NCBI GenBank assembly: GCA_034190085.1
Contig: JAXHTS010000023.1
Coordinates: 1-64,000, forward strand
Length of the DNA stretch: 64,000 bases
Source of the DNA: Spirochaetota bacterium
Lineage (GTDB): Bacteria; Spirochaetota; UBA4802; JAFGDQ01
Direction: 5' to 3'
Shown here: positions 19,101 through 27,470 of the stretch, piece by piece
Layout: every line of letters starts with the position of its first letter
Numbering within the stretch: position 1 is the first letter of the stretch
Notes under the pieces: model-generated
Seen by the model: the letters and a program-made list of their open reading frames with translations, nothing else
Told to the model about the DNA's origin: nothing
The model's database searches: none
Translations under genes and position numbers: made by a program

Positions 19101-19985
19101 GGTACTAAAATATCAGTTATAGAGTGTACCGGGTGTGACAAAGGTTTTTTCTATGGGGGGTCATGTATTGCAATATCAGGTTAAACTGAATCCCTCTGCT
19201 CTGGCGCAGTATAAAATTAGTCTCAGCGAGGTAGTTGAAAGCATTAATTCTAATAATGGCAATGAAGGCGGGCAGTTTATTGTGTTTGGTTCAGAAGAGT
19301 ATCTTGTTAGAGGAATTGGTTTAATCAGGACGCTTGAGGATATAGGTGATATCAAGCTTAAAGTAGTGAATGGATTCCCAATTCGTCTTAGCGATGTATC
19401 CCGGATTGAATATGGTAATGAAATTCGAAGAGGAATCTTCATTCGAAATGGATCTGATGAGGTTGTTGCCGGAATTGTACTAAAGCTTTATGGGGAAAAT
19501 ACATTCAGAGTAATCGAGCGCCTTAAAGAAAAGTTTATTGAAGTACAGAAGGCTCTTCCAGCGGATGTTGAATTAGTATTTTATTATAATTAGACTATGC
19601 TTGTGGGAAATGCCACATGGACGGTAAAGAAAACTCTCATTGGCTCCATTATTTGTAATAGTACCACTTGCCTTTTTGTTAATCTTTTTAATACTTTTTT
19701 TATCATTGGGAAATATAAAAATGCGCTTTTTATTTTTTTTAATGTTCCTCTTGCTCTTATAGATGGTGTATTCGGTCTTTTGATTTCAGGAGAATATTTA
19801 TCAATCCCGACATCTGTTGGTTTAATTGCGCTTTTTATTATTGCTATGCAAACGGACTTGTGCTTGTTACCTGTATCAATCAATTAAGACAGGATTGCAT
19901 GAAAATAAAAGAAGCAGTTATCAATGGCGCTCTTGTGAGGGTAAGACCTGTGCTGATGACAATATTTACAACTTTAATAAAATAA
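19087..19985 (+). pseudogene. Decayed CusA/CzcA-type RND heavy-metal pump
   Basis: Pieces of one CusA/CzcA gene lie in order but in broken frames. Piece 1 (19087-19593) reads VLKYQL, a TAG stop at 19120-19122 where the family has Gln, then SVPGVTKVFSMGGHVLQYQV and onward to ADVELVFYYN. Piece 2 (19597-19887) carries WTVKKTLIGSII and VPLALIDGVFGLLISGEYLS, the first membrane segments in degraded form. Piece 3, shifted by one base, reads QLRQDCMKIKEAVINGALVR and VRPVLMTIFTTLI, and stops at 19983-19985. The family has about 1,030 residues; over two thirds are missing, including the N-terminus. At least one nonsense codon, two frame breaks and two large deletions are needed, so this is a pseudogene. 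Confidence 0.82.
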
Positions 19986-20116
19986 TTCCTTGAATATATA
20001 GAGGTTATCTCTTGCAATTAAAAACCTTAAATGTCTGATTTACAGTCACTTCACCAGCAAATTTATTATTCTGAAAAGGAAAATTTAGATTTCAGCAAGA
20101 TATGACTGTTTTAGGC

Positions 20117-21484
20117 CTAATTATCTAGGCAGGATATGCAAAGATATGCAATGGTTGATCTTATTCTTTCAGGGCTATTATCATCTCCTCTGGAGAGATC
20201 GCAAACTGGTTTTTCAAAACCCTGAGTAACAAAAAAACCAGGATTTAATAATTGCCATGCCTTGTATGCTGGATTCCCATAAGCAAGCTCAGGGTATATG
20301 AATAGGGTCGTCTCTGTGGAAAGCGCATCTCTTAATGTCATTGCATCTGCACTATATAAATATGACTTATATCCTTCTGGCAAGAGAGAGATGGTTTTTC
20401 GAATCTTTTCTATTGTCATTTTATCATGACCTATAAGAGCAACAACTGGTTTTACACCGACTATTAATTTAAATGTTGATATACTTTCAATCATTATCTG
20501 AGCTAATTGAATTGGCGCTGGATTCGGCTTTATCGCCATATCACTTATGGCAATAATATTACCCGACCTACCATAATAATTATTATAGGCCCATTCAAAA
20601 TAATCTATTATTGAATGTGCGGAGGTGGCATCAGAATAAATCAGACAATTAGCATTTTCCCCATTGAATGGATCATATCCACCTAATTTTTTTAACATTA
20701 TATGCCTGTCAAGCGAAGCATCTAACTGTATATCGCCAAAACAGACACCCCTTCCACCGCTTTGAATATACATCTCACTAGCTCTCTTCATAAGCCCTGG
20801 ATGATCATGATTTGATGAACCCGCAGTTGAAAAGGATACAAAGGCTATAATTGGATTACTGAGCATATCAGAGGCTCTATTAGCCGCATCAACAATTCCT
20901 TTTACATCTGAATTATCAATTGGATAAGATACAATAAGTTCATTCCCATCAGGAAGGGTTAACTCAAAAATATTATCAGGGTGTTCTTTAACAATTCCAA
21001 TGGAATCAAGCCTTCTCATTTGAGAAAAGAATATTGCTGAAGGAGTCTTATAATCAAGTACCAAAGAACAACCAACAATCATTGCTTCAGTTGGAACATC
21101 AATACCTCCTAATAAAGCATCTGCCCTATTTGATTTGAGTTCAAGCGAAGCCGAGAGGAAGGGCAAGACCTCTTCCTCGCTAATGCCAAACGAGCTATAC
21201 ATCATTGACAATGTCTCGTCTAACTTATCAATCTTAGTCTTTCTGTTTAGCATACCTTGAGGATCATCCTTATATCCCTTATATTCAGCAAGCTTTTCCT
21301 TTGCAAAACTTGTATCAATATTGATCAATTCAGCAAAATCATTAACTTCTTTAGCAACAGAACTGTAAAGGTTATTAGTAATATCGTCAGTAACCAGCAC
21401 TCTTGCTTTTCTGCCAACCTTTTGAGCAAGATCTGACGCTCTCTCGATTAGACTGTCATATAATGTCAAGTTTGTTGACTGCAT
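20117..21484 (-). CDS. Phosphotransacetylase-like protein with extended N-terminus
   Basis: The last 300 residues follow phosphate acetyl/butyryltransferases: NRADALLGGIDVPTEAMI (the phosphate/CoA region), a middle lobe with ISDMAIKPNPAP, and the C-terminal signature TTLFIYPELAYGNPAYKAWQ with KPVCDLSRG. These enzymes interconvert acyl-CoA and acyl phosphate. At 455 residues it is longer than the usual 320-340, and the first 110 residues do not match the family. Several family positions differ, so activity or substrate may have changed. No acetate kinase gene is adjacent. It is the last gene of the minus-strand redox cluster, 141 bases after the DsrE-like gene, with its own ribosome binding site (GGTGGAG). 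Confidence 0.72.
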   Translation of the reverse strand: MQSTNLTLYDSLIERASDLAQKVGRKARVLVTDDITNNLYSSVAKEVNDFAELINIDTSFAKEKLAEYKGYKDDPQGMLNRKTKIDKLDETLSMMYSSFGISEEEVLPFLSASLELKSNRADALLGGIDVPTEAMIVGCSLVLDYKTPSAIFFSQMRRLDSIGIVKEHPDNIFELTLPDGNELIVSYPIDNSDVKGIVDAANRASDMLSNPIIAFVSFSTAGSSNHDHPGLMKRASEMYIQSGGRGVCFGDIQLDASLDRHIMLKKLGGYDPFNGENANCLIYSDATSAHSIIDYFEWAYNNYYGRSGNIIAISDMAIKPNPAPIQLAQIMIESISTFKLIVGVKPVVALIGHDKMTIEKIRKTISLLPEGYKSYLYSADAMTLRDALSTETTLFIYPELAYGNPAYKAWQLLNPGFFVTQGFEKPVCDLSRGDDNSPERIRSTIAYLCISCLDN

Positions 21485-21581
21485 GTGTTAGCTCCACCTA
21501 ATATATATTTATTCACAAATCTACTTTAACATTTCATATATTATAAATAGATATTGTTTTTATATAATAATTACTCAATTG

Positions 21582-21628
21582 TAAATGTGTTGAAACTACA
21601 AATTAGGGATACTATCCAAACACATTTA
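21582..21628 (-). terminator. 10-bp inverted repeat at the end of the DsrE-like gene
   Basis: TAAATGTGTT (21582-21591) and AACACATTTA (21619-21628) are perfect inverted repeats around 27 bases and include the dsrE-like stop codon. The loop is long and no T-run follows, so it is either an attenuator-like structure before the last gene or a protein-binding site. Confidence 0.3.
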
Positions 21629-22072
21629 CATATAATGCACTTTATCAGCCTTCAGCAAGGCTTCGACAGCTTTTGGCACTTCCAAAGGGATGATAAAATC
21701 CTCCACATTTGATTTATCATCAATGTTACTGGCAAATCCGTCAATAACATGAAAAGTACCACAGGAAGCAATTGTCACTCCAAGCTTACTGCTTAAGAAT
21801 ATTGCAAGCTGCTCAAGATTATCAGGTAAATCAGAGGCAGAGAGACCGTCAATTTGACCAGATAATAGTTCTTTTACTGAACTCTGAATAGCAAATTTTG
21901 CTAGTTCTCCTTTCTTGCTCATGCTTACACCTTGTGGGCCATAATATACCGTAACATTATCAATTTTTTTCACCTGTTTTGCAACAAAAGCAATTACATA
22001 AGCGGCATATTGATTATAGGGTTTATCTGCTCCACTATTTACAAATATCAATAAATCTTTTACTTCTGTCAT
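21626..22072 (-). CDS. DsrE-like sulfur-carrier family protein
   Basis: A 148-residue protein with the DsrE/DsrF-like layout: first strand DLLIFVNSGADKPYNQYAA, helix AYVIAFVAKQVKK, strand NVTVYYGPQGVSM, and a Cys in the typical late position (GVTIASCGTFHVIDGF, about 101-116). DsrE-family proteins carry sulfur as persulfide on such a Cys, or act in peroxide and sulfur metabolism. It lies between the J-domain protein and the phosphotransacetylase-like protein in the minus-strand redox cluster, among thioredoxins and an Fe-S-type DUF59 protein, which suits sulfur transfer. Assignment rests on fold pattern and the single Cys. Confidence 0.62.
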   Translation of the reverse strand: MTEVKDLLIFVNSGADKPYNQYAAYVIAFVAKQVKKIDNVTVYYGPQGVSMSKKGELAKFAIQSSVKELLSGQIDGLSASDLPDNLEQLAIFLSSKLGVTIASCGTFHVIDGFASNIDDKSNVEDFIIPLEVPKAVEALLKADKVHYM

Positions 22073-22189
22073 ATTCTTCTCCTAATTTATTATATTTTTT
22101 CTTATAGTTATTGATAGTATCCCTTTATTATATTGAATTCATTTCTTCTCAATTTCTGATAAATCTATAACCTCGATTTATTATAATAA

Positions 22190-22777
22190 TTATATTATAT
22201 TTATTTTAATATAAACATATTTAATCGATATTCCTTCATCGGCAATTGAGAAGTTTATAACATCACCATTCATTATATCTGAAGTAATATTTAGCTTAAC
22301 TAATTTAACTCTCCCTAAAATCTCAATTGGTATAACTTTTTCTGTACCATAAAGCGCTTCGTCAGTAGTAATATTTATTTTATATATAATTTTATCATCA
22401 AAGATGAAGTTCCTTGACCTGCCAGTTCGGAAAGCACAACCCCTGTCATACTTCTTTCTTCTATGGCATCCCTTCCTACCGTAAAAGGCGGGATCAGATT
22501 TTATATCATTTCTATGTCTAAAACTGGTTGCATTTTCATCTGAATTATGCTTCCAAAAGTTGCTATACTCAATTTGATCGTATAACTCTTTTTTTTTAGA
22601 ATCACCCAATACCGCATAGGCTTCATTTAACTCCTTAAATTTTTCTTCTGCATTGGCATCCATTTTATTTTGATCAGGATGATACTTAAAAGCTAACTGT
22701 CTATATGCCTTTTTTATATCCTGCGCTGACGCATCCCGCTCTAAATCTAAAACTCGATAATAATCTATTATACTCAT
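22190..22777 (-). CDS. J-domain (DnaJ-like) co-chaperone
   Basis: Residues 4-70 are a classic J domain ([20 protein letters not shown], then the HPD motif in FKYHPDQNK, then [20 protein letters not shown]). A basic Cys-containing linker ([15 protein letters not shown]) follows, then one C-terminal-type beta domain ([19 protein letters not shown] through [14 protein letters not shown]). At 195 residues it is shorter than DnaJ or CbpA, which have two such domains, so it is a specialised co-chaperone that would stimulate a DnaK/HscA-type ATPase. Its place between DUF59 and DsrE-like genes suggests help in Fe-S or sulfur-protein maturation (inference). Confidence 0.8.
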   Translation of the reverse strand: MSIIDYYRVLDLERDASAQDIKKAYRQLAFKYHPDQNKMDANAEEKFKELNEAYAVLGDSKKKELYDQIEYSNFWKHNSDENATSFRHRNDIKSDPAFYGRKGCHRRKKYDRGCAFRTGRSRNFIFDDKIIYKINITTDEALYGTEKVIPIEILGRVKLVKLNITSDIMNGDVINFSIADEGISIKYVYIKINII

Positions 22778-22808
22778 TTAAAATATTAAGATAACTACAA
22801 TTATTTGA

Positions 22809-23090
22809 TCATTCTGTAAGATATTTATTTATATCATCAGCCATCTGATGACCTATTATTGTTATATTAAGCTCTTTTATTTCATTCAATTTCAATAGAG
22901 AGTTTTTAATATCATGGGCTAAAGAAAAAACCAATGGACAGATAGAGGATGAGGGTTGTATTTCAAAAGAGACTTTTGCATCTTCAGTCACAATAAGATT
23001 CTTAATCAATCCCATACTTATTACATCTACCGTGGTTCCTTGATCTTTAATTTGTTTCAATTTTTCTACTATTTTCTTTCTAAGTTCCAC
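22809..23090 (-). CDS. DUF59/MIP18-type Fe-S assembly-like protein
   Basis: Ninety-three residues in the pattern of the DUF59 (PaaD/SufT/MIP18-like) family: an N-terminal helix (RKKIVEKLKQIKDQGT), the strand VDVISMGLIKNLIVTED, a beta strand with VSFEIQPSSSICPLVF containing the single Cys, then a helix and strand (NITIIGHQM). Family members help load or insert Fe-S clusters and are often next to Mrp-type ATPases. Here two MinD/Mrp-type ATPases with ferredoxin domains lie upstream in the same cluster. The gene is 55 bases from the thioredoxin gene and 31 from the J-domain gene. Confidence 0.68.
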   Translation of the reverse strand: MELRKKIVEKLKQIKDQGTTVDVISMGLIKNLIVTEDAKVSFEIQPSSSICPLVFSLAHDIKNSLLKLNEIKELNITIIGHQMADDINKYLTE

Positions 23091-23145
23091 TCTCTTTTTA
23101 TTCCCTTATATTCTTCTTTTATCATTAGCATTACCAATACTCAGA

Positions 23146-23475
23146 CTATATGACCACATATAGAAGCCTTTCAATTTTCGACTTAATAATTTCCTCGGGC
23201 ACAGCTCCGACGATCCCATCAACATTCTCGCCATTCTTGAAAAACATCAATGTTGGTATGCTCATTATTCCATATTTGCTGGCTGTATCTCGAGCTTCTT
23301 CAATATTAACCTTACAAAACTTGACTTTATCATTATAGCTCTCTGATAGCTTATCAACTACTGGGGATACCCTTTTGCATGGGCCACACCATGACGCCCA
23401 AAAATCAACGAGGACAGGCAAATCTGTTTTTAATACTTCTTTCTCAAAATTTTGATCTGTAATTTCGATTACCAT
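23146..23475 (-). CDS. trxA: Thioredoxin
   Basis: A canonical thioredoxin of about 109 residues with active site WCGPC in FWASWCGPCKRVSPVVDKL, the cis-proline loop SIPTLMFFKNGE and the end KSKIERLL. It reduces protein disulfides in the cytoplasm. ATG at 23475 gives MVIEITDQNF, the usual family start; a GGAG-like site lies upstream, and the frame remains open five codons further. It directly follows the UGA-containing flavoprotein gene (37 bases), so that enzyme may be its reductase or partner (inference). No classical thioredoxin reductase is in the window. Confidence 0.93.
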   Translation of the reverse strand: MVIEITDQNFEKEVLKTDLPVLVDFWASWCGPCKRVSPVVDKLSESYNDKVKFCKVNIEEARDTASKYGIMSIPTLMFFKNGENVDGIVGAVPEEIIKSKIERLLYVVI

Positions 23476-23512
23476 CTTAATTCTCCTCATTTATTGATCT
23501 TGAAAAGCTATC

Positions 23513-24871
23513 TCAAATAGCTTTAAATTTTTGGAGAGATTGCTCTGCGGCCAACGCAATTGGCTCAGCGCTAGGTTCTGAAGATAAATCAGGATGAGCG
23601 GCACACATTATAGTGGTGAGATCTGAAACGGTCGCTTCACTTCTAATCGCATAATTGATTGTATCTATCTCCTTCATAGGGGCCTCACTATCACTAAGTA
23701 TTTGCCCACCAATCAATTTTTGAGAATTTTTATCAAAAACTAACTTCAGTGTCCAGGGGATCTGCCCCTTAATCATTTTGTGTTTGTTTCTTGACTCAAC
23801 TACAGAGCTTACTGTTTTAATGCCTTCCTTGTTGGCAAACTCCTCAATCAGACCAACTGAAGCTATAGATTTGTCAAAAAGTTTAACCGCTAAATTATTT
23901 AATACACCAGGGAATTCGATATTATAGCCGGCAAGTTGTTTCGCTACCAATCTTCCTTGAATAACGGCGGTGGAGCGATTTTGACCAGGAATAGGTTTTT
24001 TTGTAATAGGGCTTTCCATTTGCACGCAATCTCCAGCGGCAAAGATGTCTGGATTTGAGGTTTCCATAAATTTATTCACTTTTATCCCAATATCCCCCAA
24101 TTCCAAACCAATTTGTTTTGCCAATTCTAAATTGGCCTGAACTCCAATTGAAAGAACAACCATATCCGCGGGAATGATTTCCCCTGTAGAAAGCTCCACA
24201 CCTGATACAAATCCATCTTTCCCAATGATTCTTTCCACTCTATTTCCCAATTTTAGCCTGATCCCTTCCTGAGTAAGATACTCCATAAGCGTGAGCGCCA
24301 ACTCACTGTCTAACATTGGAGGAAGTGGACGATCAAGAAATTCGACTACAGTTATATCCAAAGATGGCCTTGTTGTCAAAAGCAGCGTTCCTAATTCTAA
24401 TCCAATAGCACCGGCTCCAACAATGATCATTTTTTTTACACTTCTTTCTTCTATAAATATTTTCATTTTCTCCGCTTCTGGAGTGCTTCTCAAGGTGTAC
24501 ACGCCCTCAAGATCTCTTCCAGGAAAAGGGGGAACCTTCGGTTTTGCCCCAGTCGCTATCAATAGCTTATCATATGAAAGAGAATCGCCATTTTGTAAGG
24601 TAAGAACTTTTTTTCTTGTATCCAATGCGGTGACCTTATTTATTAGGGATTTAATCCCCCTTTCCTGAAAAAAAATTTTATCTGGATTGATAATAGATTC
24701 GACAGTAGCCAGACCGGCTACAACATGTGGCAATGCTCATCTTACAATAAAATAAGGCTCTATACGGATAACTGTAACTTCAAGATTGGGATTTAATTTC
24801 TTTGACAATATGGCGGCAGGTGCTCCTGCTCCTCCACACCCTATAACAATAAATTTATTTATTTGTGACAT
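23513..24871 (-). CDS. Candidate selenoprotein: CoA-disulfide reductase/NADH oxidase-like flavoenzyme (UGA = Sec45)
   Basis: The true gene very probably starts at ATG 24871, after AGGAGG at ideal spacing. It encodes 452 residues if one UGA (24739-24737, codon 45) is read through. Residues 1-44 hold the FAD-binding strand-loop-helix (KFIVIGCGGAGAPAAILSKK). After the UGA come ALPHVVAGLA, the second dinucleotide motif IIVGAGAIGLELG, NPDIFAAGDC and the dimerisation domain. In CoA-disulfide reductases and NADH oxidases, the residue before the (A/G)LP box is the redox cysteine (around residue 43). The UGA takes exactly that place, and a SECIS-like hairpin follows. Known annotation practice would truncate it at TTG 24733, losing the FAD motif. 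It lies between a GPMC thioredoxin-like gene and thioredoxin. A simple nonsense mutation is the alternative. Confidence 0.85.
24705..24739 (-). promoter_or_regulatory. Candidate bacterial SECIS element after UGA
   Basis: On the minus strand the UGA (24739-24737) is followed by 15 bases, then stem GTAGCC (24721-24716), loop GGTCT (24715-24711) and stem GGCTAC (24710-24705). The stem is perfect, the apical loop starts 22 bases after the UGA and begins with G. These features match the bacterial SECIS pattern. From memory, the loop is the same as the GGUCU loop of E. coli fdhF. It would recruit SelB with Sec-tRNA. Confidence 0.78.
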
Positions 24872-25017
24872 CCTATTCCTCCTACTCTCTACATCTTAGG
24901 ATTGTAGATTTTTAATACGGAAACAGTCCAAATTAAAAATGTCTATAGCTCTCTTAATTATTATACTAATTATTCCTAATTCTTAAAAATGAATTCATCA
25001 TAATGTTATAAAGCGCA

Positions 25018-25368
25018 TTAGAAAAAACATTCTTCACAAATTTCTTCAATTTGAGCCTTTGTTTGAATACTCGTTGTGGCATGCACAATCTTTTGATTAC
25101 GATAATATACTGTGAATGGTAATCCTCTAAAACTACTGCATTCTTTTGCTTTTTTTATTGGAGAAGCGGCCTCATTATCAAATTCTACAACGCGAAATTG
25201 AATATGCTTATATTTATTCACTAATTCCAAATGCTCCATTACTTTATAAACAGGGATACACATTGGTCCCCATCTACCCGCACAGACTACCAGCATATCA
25301 TTATCGGATAGTGTAACCTCAAAATCCTTTAATGATTCTATATGTTTCAATTTTGTATTCATTCCCAT
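25018..25368 (-). CDS. Thioredoxin-like protein with GPMC instead of CxxC
   Basis: A 116-residue thioredoxin-fold protein. Where thioredoxin has WCGPC, it reads VVCAGRWGPMCIPVYKVME: the first cysteine of the CxxC is replaced, so the site is GPMC, and another Cys lies seven residues before the retained one. The cis-Pro loop is FRGLPFTVYYRNQK, with Cys in KECSSFRG and CEECFF at the end. Such one-Cys variants usually bind or transfer a group, or use a distant resolving Cys, rather than act as classic disulfide reductants. The start ATG follows GGAG. It lies immediately upstream of the candidate selenoprotein in the same transcript, which suggests that the two proteins interact. Confidence 0.75.
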   Translation of the reverse strand: MGMNTKLKHIESLKDFEVTLSDNDMLVVCAGRWGPMCIPVYKVMEHLELVNKYKHIQFRVVEFDNEAASPIKKAKECSSFRGLPFTVYYRNQKIVHATTSIQTKAQIEEICEECFF

Positions 25369-25499
25369 TTTTTTATCTCCATTATTGTGCTAACTTCTAT
25401 ACCTTATGAAACCGCTATAAATAATTTTTGAATCTTATTTCTTTTCCATCCGCACCCCACTATCATTTTACACCTTCCTCTAAGGGTCCTCCAAGCAAA

Positions 25500-26360
25500 C
25501 TAATTATTCATGGTCTTCATTACACCTTTCCAAATCCCCTTAACCTCTTCGGTTACCTCTCCACAGTCATACTCAACTACAGATTTTTTGTTTATCATGG
25601 CTTTTGTTACCTCTGGATTGTAACTTATCTTCCCCGCTATCTGCAACATGTTTTTCGAACAATATTCCTCTATCTGTTTTGAATTATATAAATTAATATC
25701 ATATTTATTTATGCATACCAATGATGGAATATTAAAATGCTTGGCAACCCCAATTACTCTTTCTAAGTCGTGTATCCCTGACAAGGTAGGTTCAGTAACA
25801 ACAAGCAAGAGATCAACACCTGTAATTGACGCTATTACTGGACAACCTATGCCAGGAGGGCCATCAACAATAATATATTCAACCTCTTCCCTCTCTGCAA
25901 TCAATTTCGCCTGCTGTCGCACCAAGGTCACAAGCTTTCCTGAATTATCCTCGGCAATTCCAAGCTCAGCATGAGTCATATATCCATATCGAGTATGAGA
26001 GATAAACCACTTGCCGGATATATTTTCTTCCATATTTATTGCGCCCTGTGGACATGCTCTTGCGCATAATCCGCAACCCTCGCATGATATGGGGTCAACC
26101 ACATAGTCTTTTATAGCATCAAATCTGCAAAGATTTTGGCATTCACAGCATAAAATGCATCTCCCACTGTCTATAACCGCAGTTTTACCTCCATGAAAAA
26201 CTTCACTCTTCTCTATCTTTGGTTCTAAGATAAGATATAGATCAGCGGCGTCTACATCACAGTCCGCCATCACATGAGAATCAGATAGCGAAGCAAAGGC
26301 AGCGGTAATCGTGGTCTTGCCTGTTCCACCCTTGCCGCTTATAATGGTTAACTGCTTCAT
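25500..26360 (-). CDS. MinD/Mrp-type ATPase with inserted ferredoxin domain (second copy)
   Basis: A P-loop ATPase of 286 residues with the deviant Walker A motif GKGGTGKTT at 9-17. An inserted two-cluster ferredoxin domain (CILCCECQNLC near 68-78, CEGCGLCARACPQGAI near 94-109) is followed by the Walker B-like VDGPPGIGCPV and the adenine-binding region NKYDINLYN. This is the MinD-superfamily/ferredoxin type found in tandem in anaerobes, including the orange-protein (ORP) locus of Desulfovibrio. It probably binds or inserts Fe-S or other metal clusters using ATP. The start lies one base after the stop of its paralogue, so the pair is translated together and likely forms a heterodimer (inference). 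Confidence 0.9.
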   Translation of the reverse strand: MKQLTIISGKGGTGKTTITAAFASLSDSHVMADCDVDAADLYLILEPKIEKSEVFHGGKTAVIDSGRCILCCECQNLCRFDAIKDYVVDPISCEGCGLCARACPQGAINMEENISGKWFISHTRYGYMTHAELGIAEDNSGKLVTLVRQQAKLIAEREEVEYIIVDGPPGIGCPVIASITGVDLLLVVTEPTLSGIHDLERVIGVAKHFNIPSLVCINKYDINLYNSKQIEEYCSKNMLQIAGKISYNPEVTKAMINKKSVVEYDCGEVTEEVKGIWKGVMKTMNN

Positions 26361-26361
26361 T

Positions 26362-27195
26362 TTAGTTAACCTCCTTTTTTATCATATCATAAAGTTGAAT
26401 AAAATTTTCATTATACTCAGGCAAGGCCTCTAATAATGGGATCCCTTCAGAATATGCTACCGCTATTCGCCTATCCCAAGGGATGGTCATTAAAATTTGT
26501 ATATTTTCTTCTCTGCAATATTCTTCAACCTCTTCATTCCCGATATCCGCGCAGTTTACTACCACTCCAAAGGGAATCCGCAATTTCCTTATCATCTCTA
26601 CAGCAAGTTTAAGATCGTTTAAGCCAAATGGGGTGGGCTCGGTCACTAATACGCAGAAATCGCTTCCCTTTACTGATTCCACAACCGGACATGACGTACC
26701 AGGTGATGCATCAATTATAACATCTTTGTTATTATGGATAAGCCCTTTAACGCGCCTGATTAAAGGCGGAGCCATCGGTTCTCCAATGTTAAGGATACCG
26801 TGGATAAGCTCAATGTTTTGAGAATTCCCCCTTTCAATAATCCCTATCTCTCTCTCAATCTCGCTTATGGCATTCTCTGGGCAAAAATAGCTACATGAAC
26901 CGCAGCCATGACACAATTCCGGGAAGAATAGAACCTTATCCTTAATCACTACAATGGCATTGAACTCGCAAACCTCAGCGCACTTGCCGCAATATGTGCA
27001 TTTTGAATCATCTACCTCTGGCACAAGTATACCCACAGACATACGTTCTGCCAATTCAGGATTTATAAATATATGAGCATTAGGTTCTTCAACATCACAA
27101 TCCAAAAACTGCACACCGCCAAGGGAAAGGGCTAGGTTTACAGCAATTGTTGTCTTTCCAGTCCCGCCCTTCCCGCTTGCTATTGATATTATCAT
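26362..27195 (-). CDS. MinD/Mrp-type ATPase with inserted ferredoxin domain (first copy)
   Basis: A 277-residue paralogue of the next gene with the same order: GKGGTGKTTIAVNLALSLGG, DCDVEEPNAHIF, ferredoxin insert CTYCGKCAEVCEFNAI (near 65-80) and CHGCGSCSYFCPENAI (near 95-110), then IDASPGTSCPVVESV and VVNCADIGN. The tandem pair is a known arrangement in sulfate reducers, syntrophs and other anaerobes, usually beside NifX/ORP-like and Gly-rich small proteins, exactly as here. The expected job is ATP-dependent handling of a metal cluster. The gene starts six bases after the end of the Gly-rich zinc-ribbon gene, so it is part of the same operon. Confidence 0.9.
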   Translation of the reverse strand: MIISIASGKGGTGKTTIAVNLALSLGGVQFLDCDVEEPNAHIFINPELAERMSVGILVPEVDDSKCTYCGKCAEVCEFNAIVVIKDKVLFFPELCHGCGSCSYFCPENAISEIEREIGIIERGNSQNIELIHGILNIGEPMAPPLIRRVKGLIHNNKDVIIDASPGTSCPVVESVKGSDFCVLVTEPTPFGLNDLKLAVEMIRKLRIPFGVVVNCADIGNEEVEEYCREENIQILMTIPWDRRIAVAYSEGIPLLEALPEYNENFIQLYDMIKKEVN

Positions 27196-27201
27196 AAATG
27201 A

Positions 27202-27432
27202 CTACCCCCTAATCATTGCTGTACCGCACTTGGGGCATTTTTCATCATAGCATGGCACGCCTACACTGTGAGGGACTGTAGCTCCGCAGGATGGGCATCT
27301 ACAATTACCACTGGGACCAGAGCCTGGTCTGGTCCCTCCCATCCTTCCCATGCGGCTAGCTCCTCCTCCTCTTCCCCTTCCTGTTCCTGAACCGCCACCT
27401 CCCGTAGGTCCTGTTCCATCACCTCTTGGCAT
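27202..27432 (-). CDS. Gly/Arg-rich zinc-ribbon small protein
   Basis: A 76-residue protein starting MPRGDGTGPTGG, the same opening as the DUF5320-like protein at 30405. A Gly/Arg/Ser-rich flexible stretch follows, then a C-terminal zinc ribbon (CRCPSCGATVPHSVGVPC, then CPKCGTAM). The ATG at 27432 has AGGAGG eight bases upstream; a longer GTG start would overlap that site and is unlikely. It lies in the ORP-like operon between the NifX-like gene and the two ATPase genes. The family has no established role; the ribbon can bind zinc or an Fe-S cluster. Confidence 0.8.
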   Translation of the reverse strand: MPRGDGTGPTGGGGSGTGRGRGGGASRMGRMGGTRPGSGPSGNCRCPSCGATVPHSVGVPCYDEKCPKCGTAMIRG

Positions 27433-27470
27433 ATAAACCACCTCCTAAATAGTATTCAAATAACAAAAGT

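Noticed and set aside
24737-24739. TGA at codon 45 as an ordinary nonsense mutation (pseudogene)
   Set aside because: The only interruption in 452 codons sits on the redox Cys position, is followed by a SECIS-like hairpin at the right distance, and the gene has a perfect ribosome binding site. Other pseudogenes here (cusA, xth) show many lesions. Still possible until selB/selC are checked.
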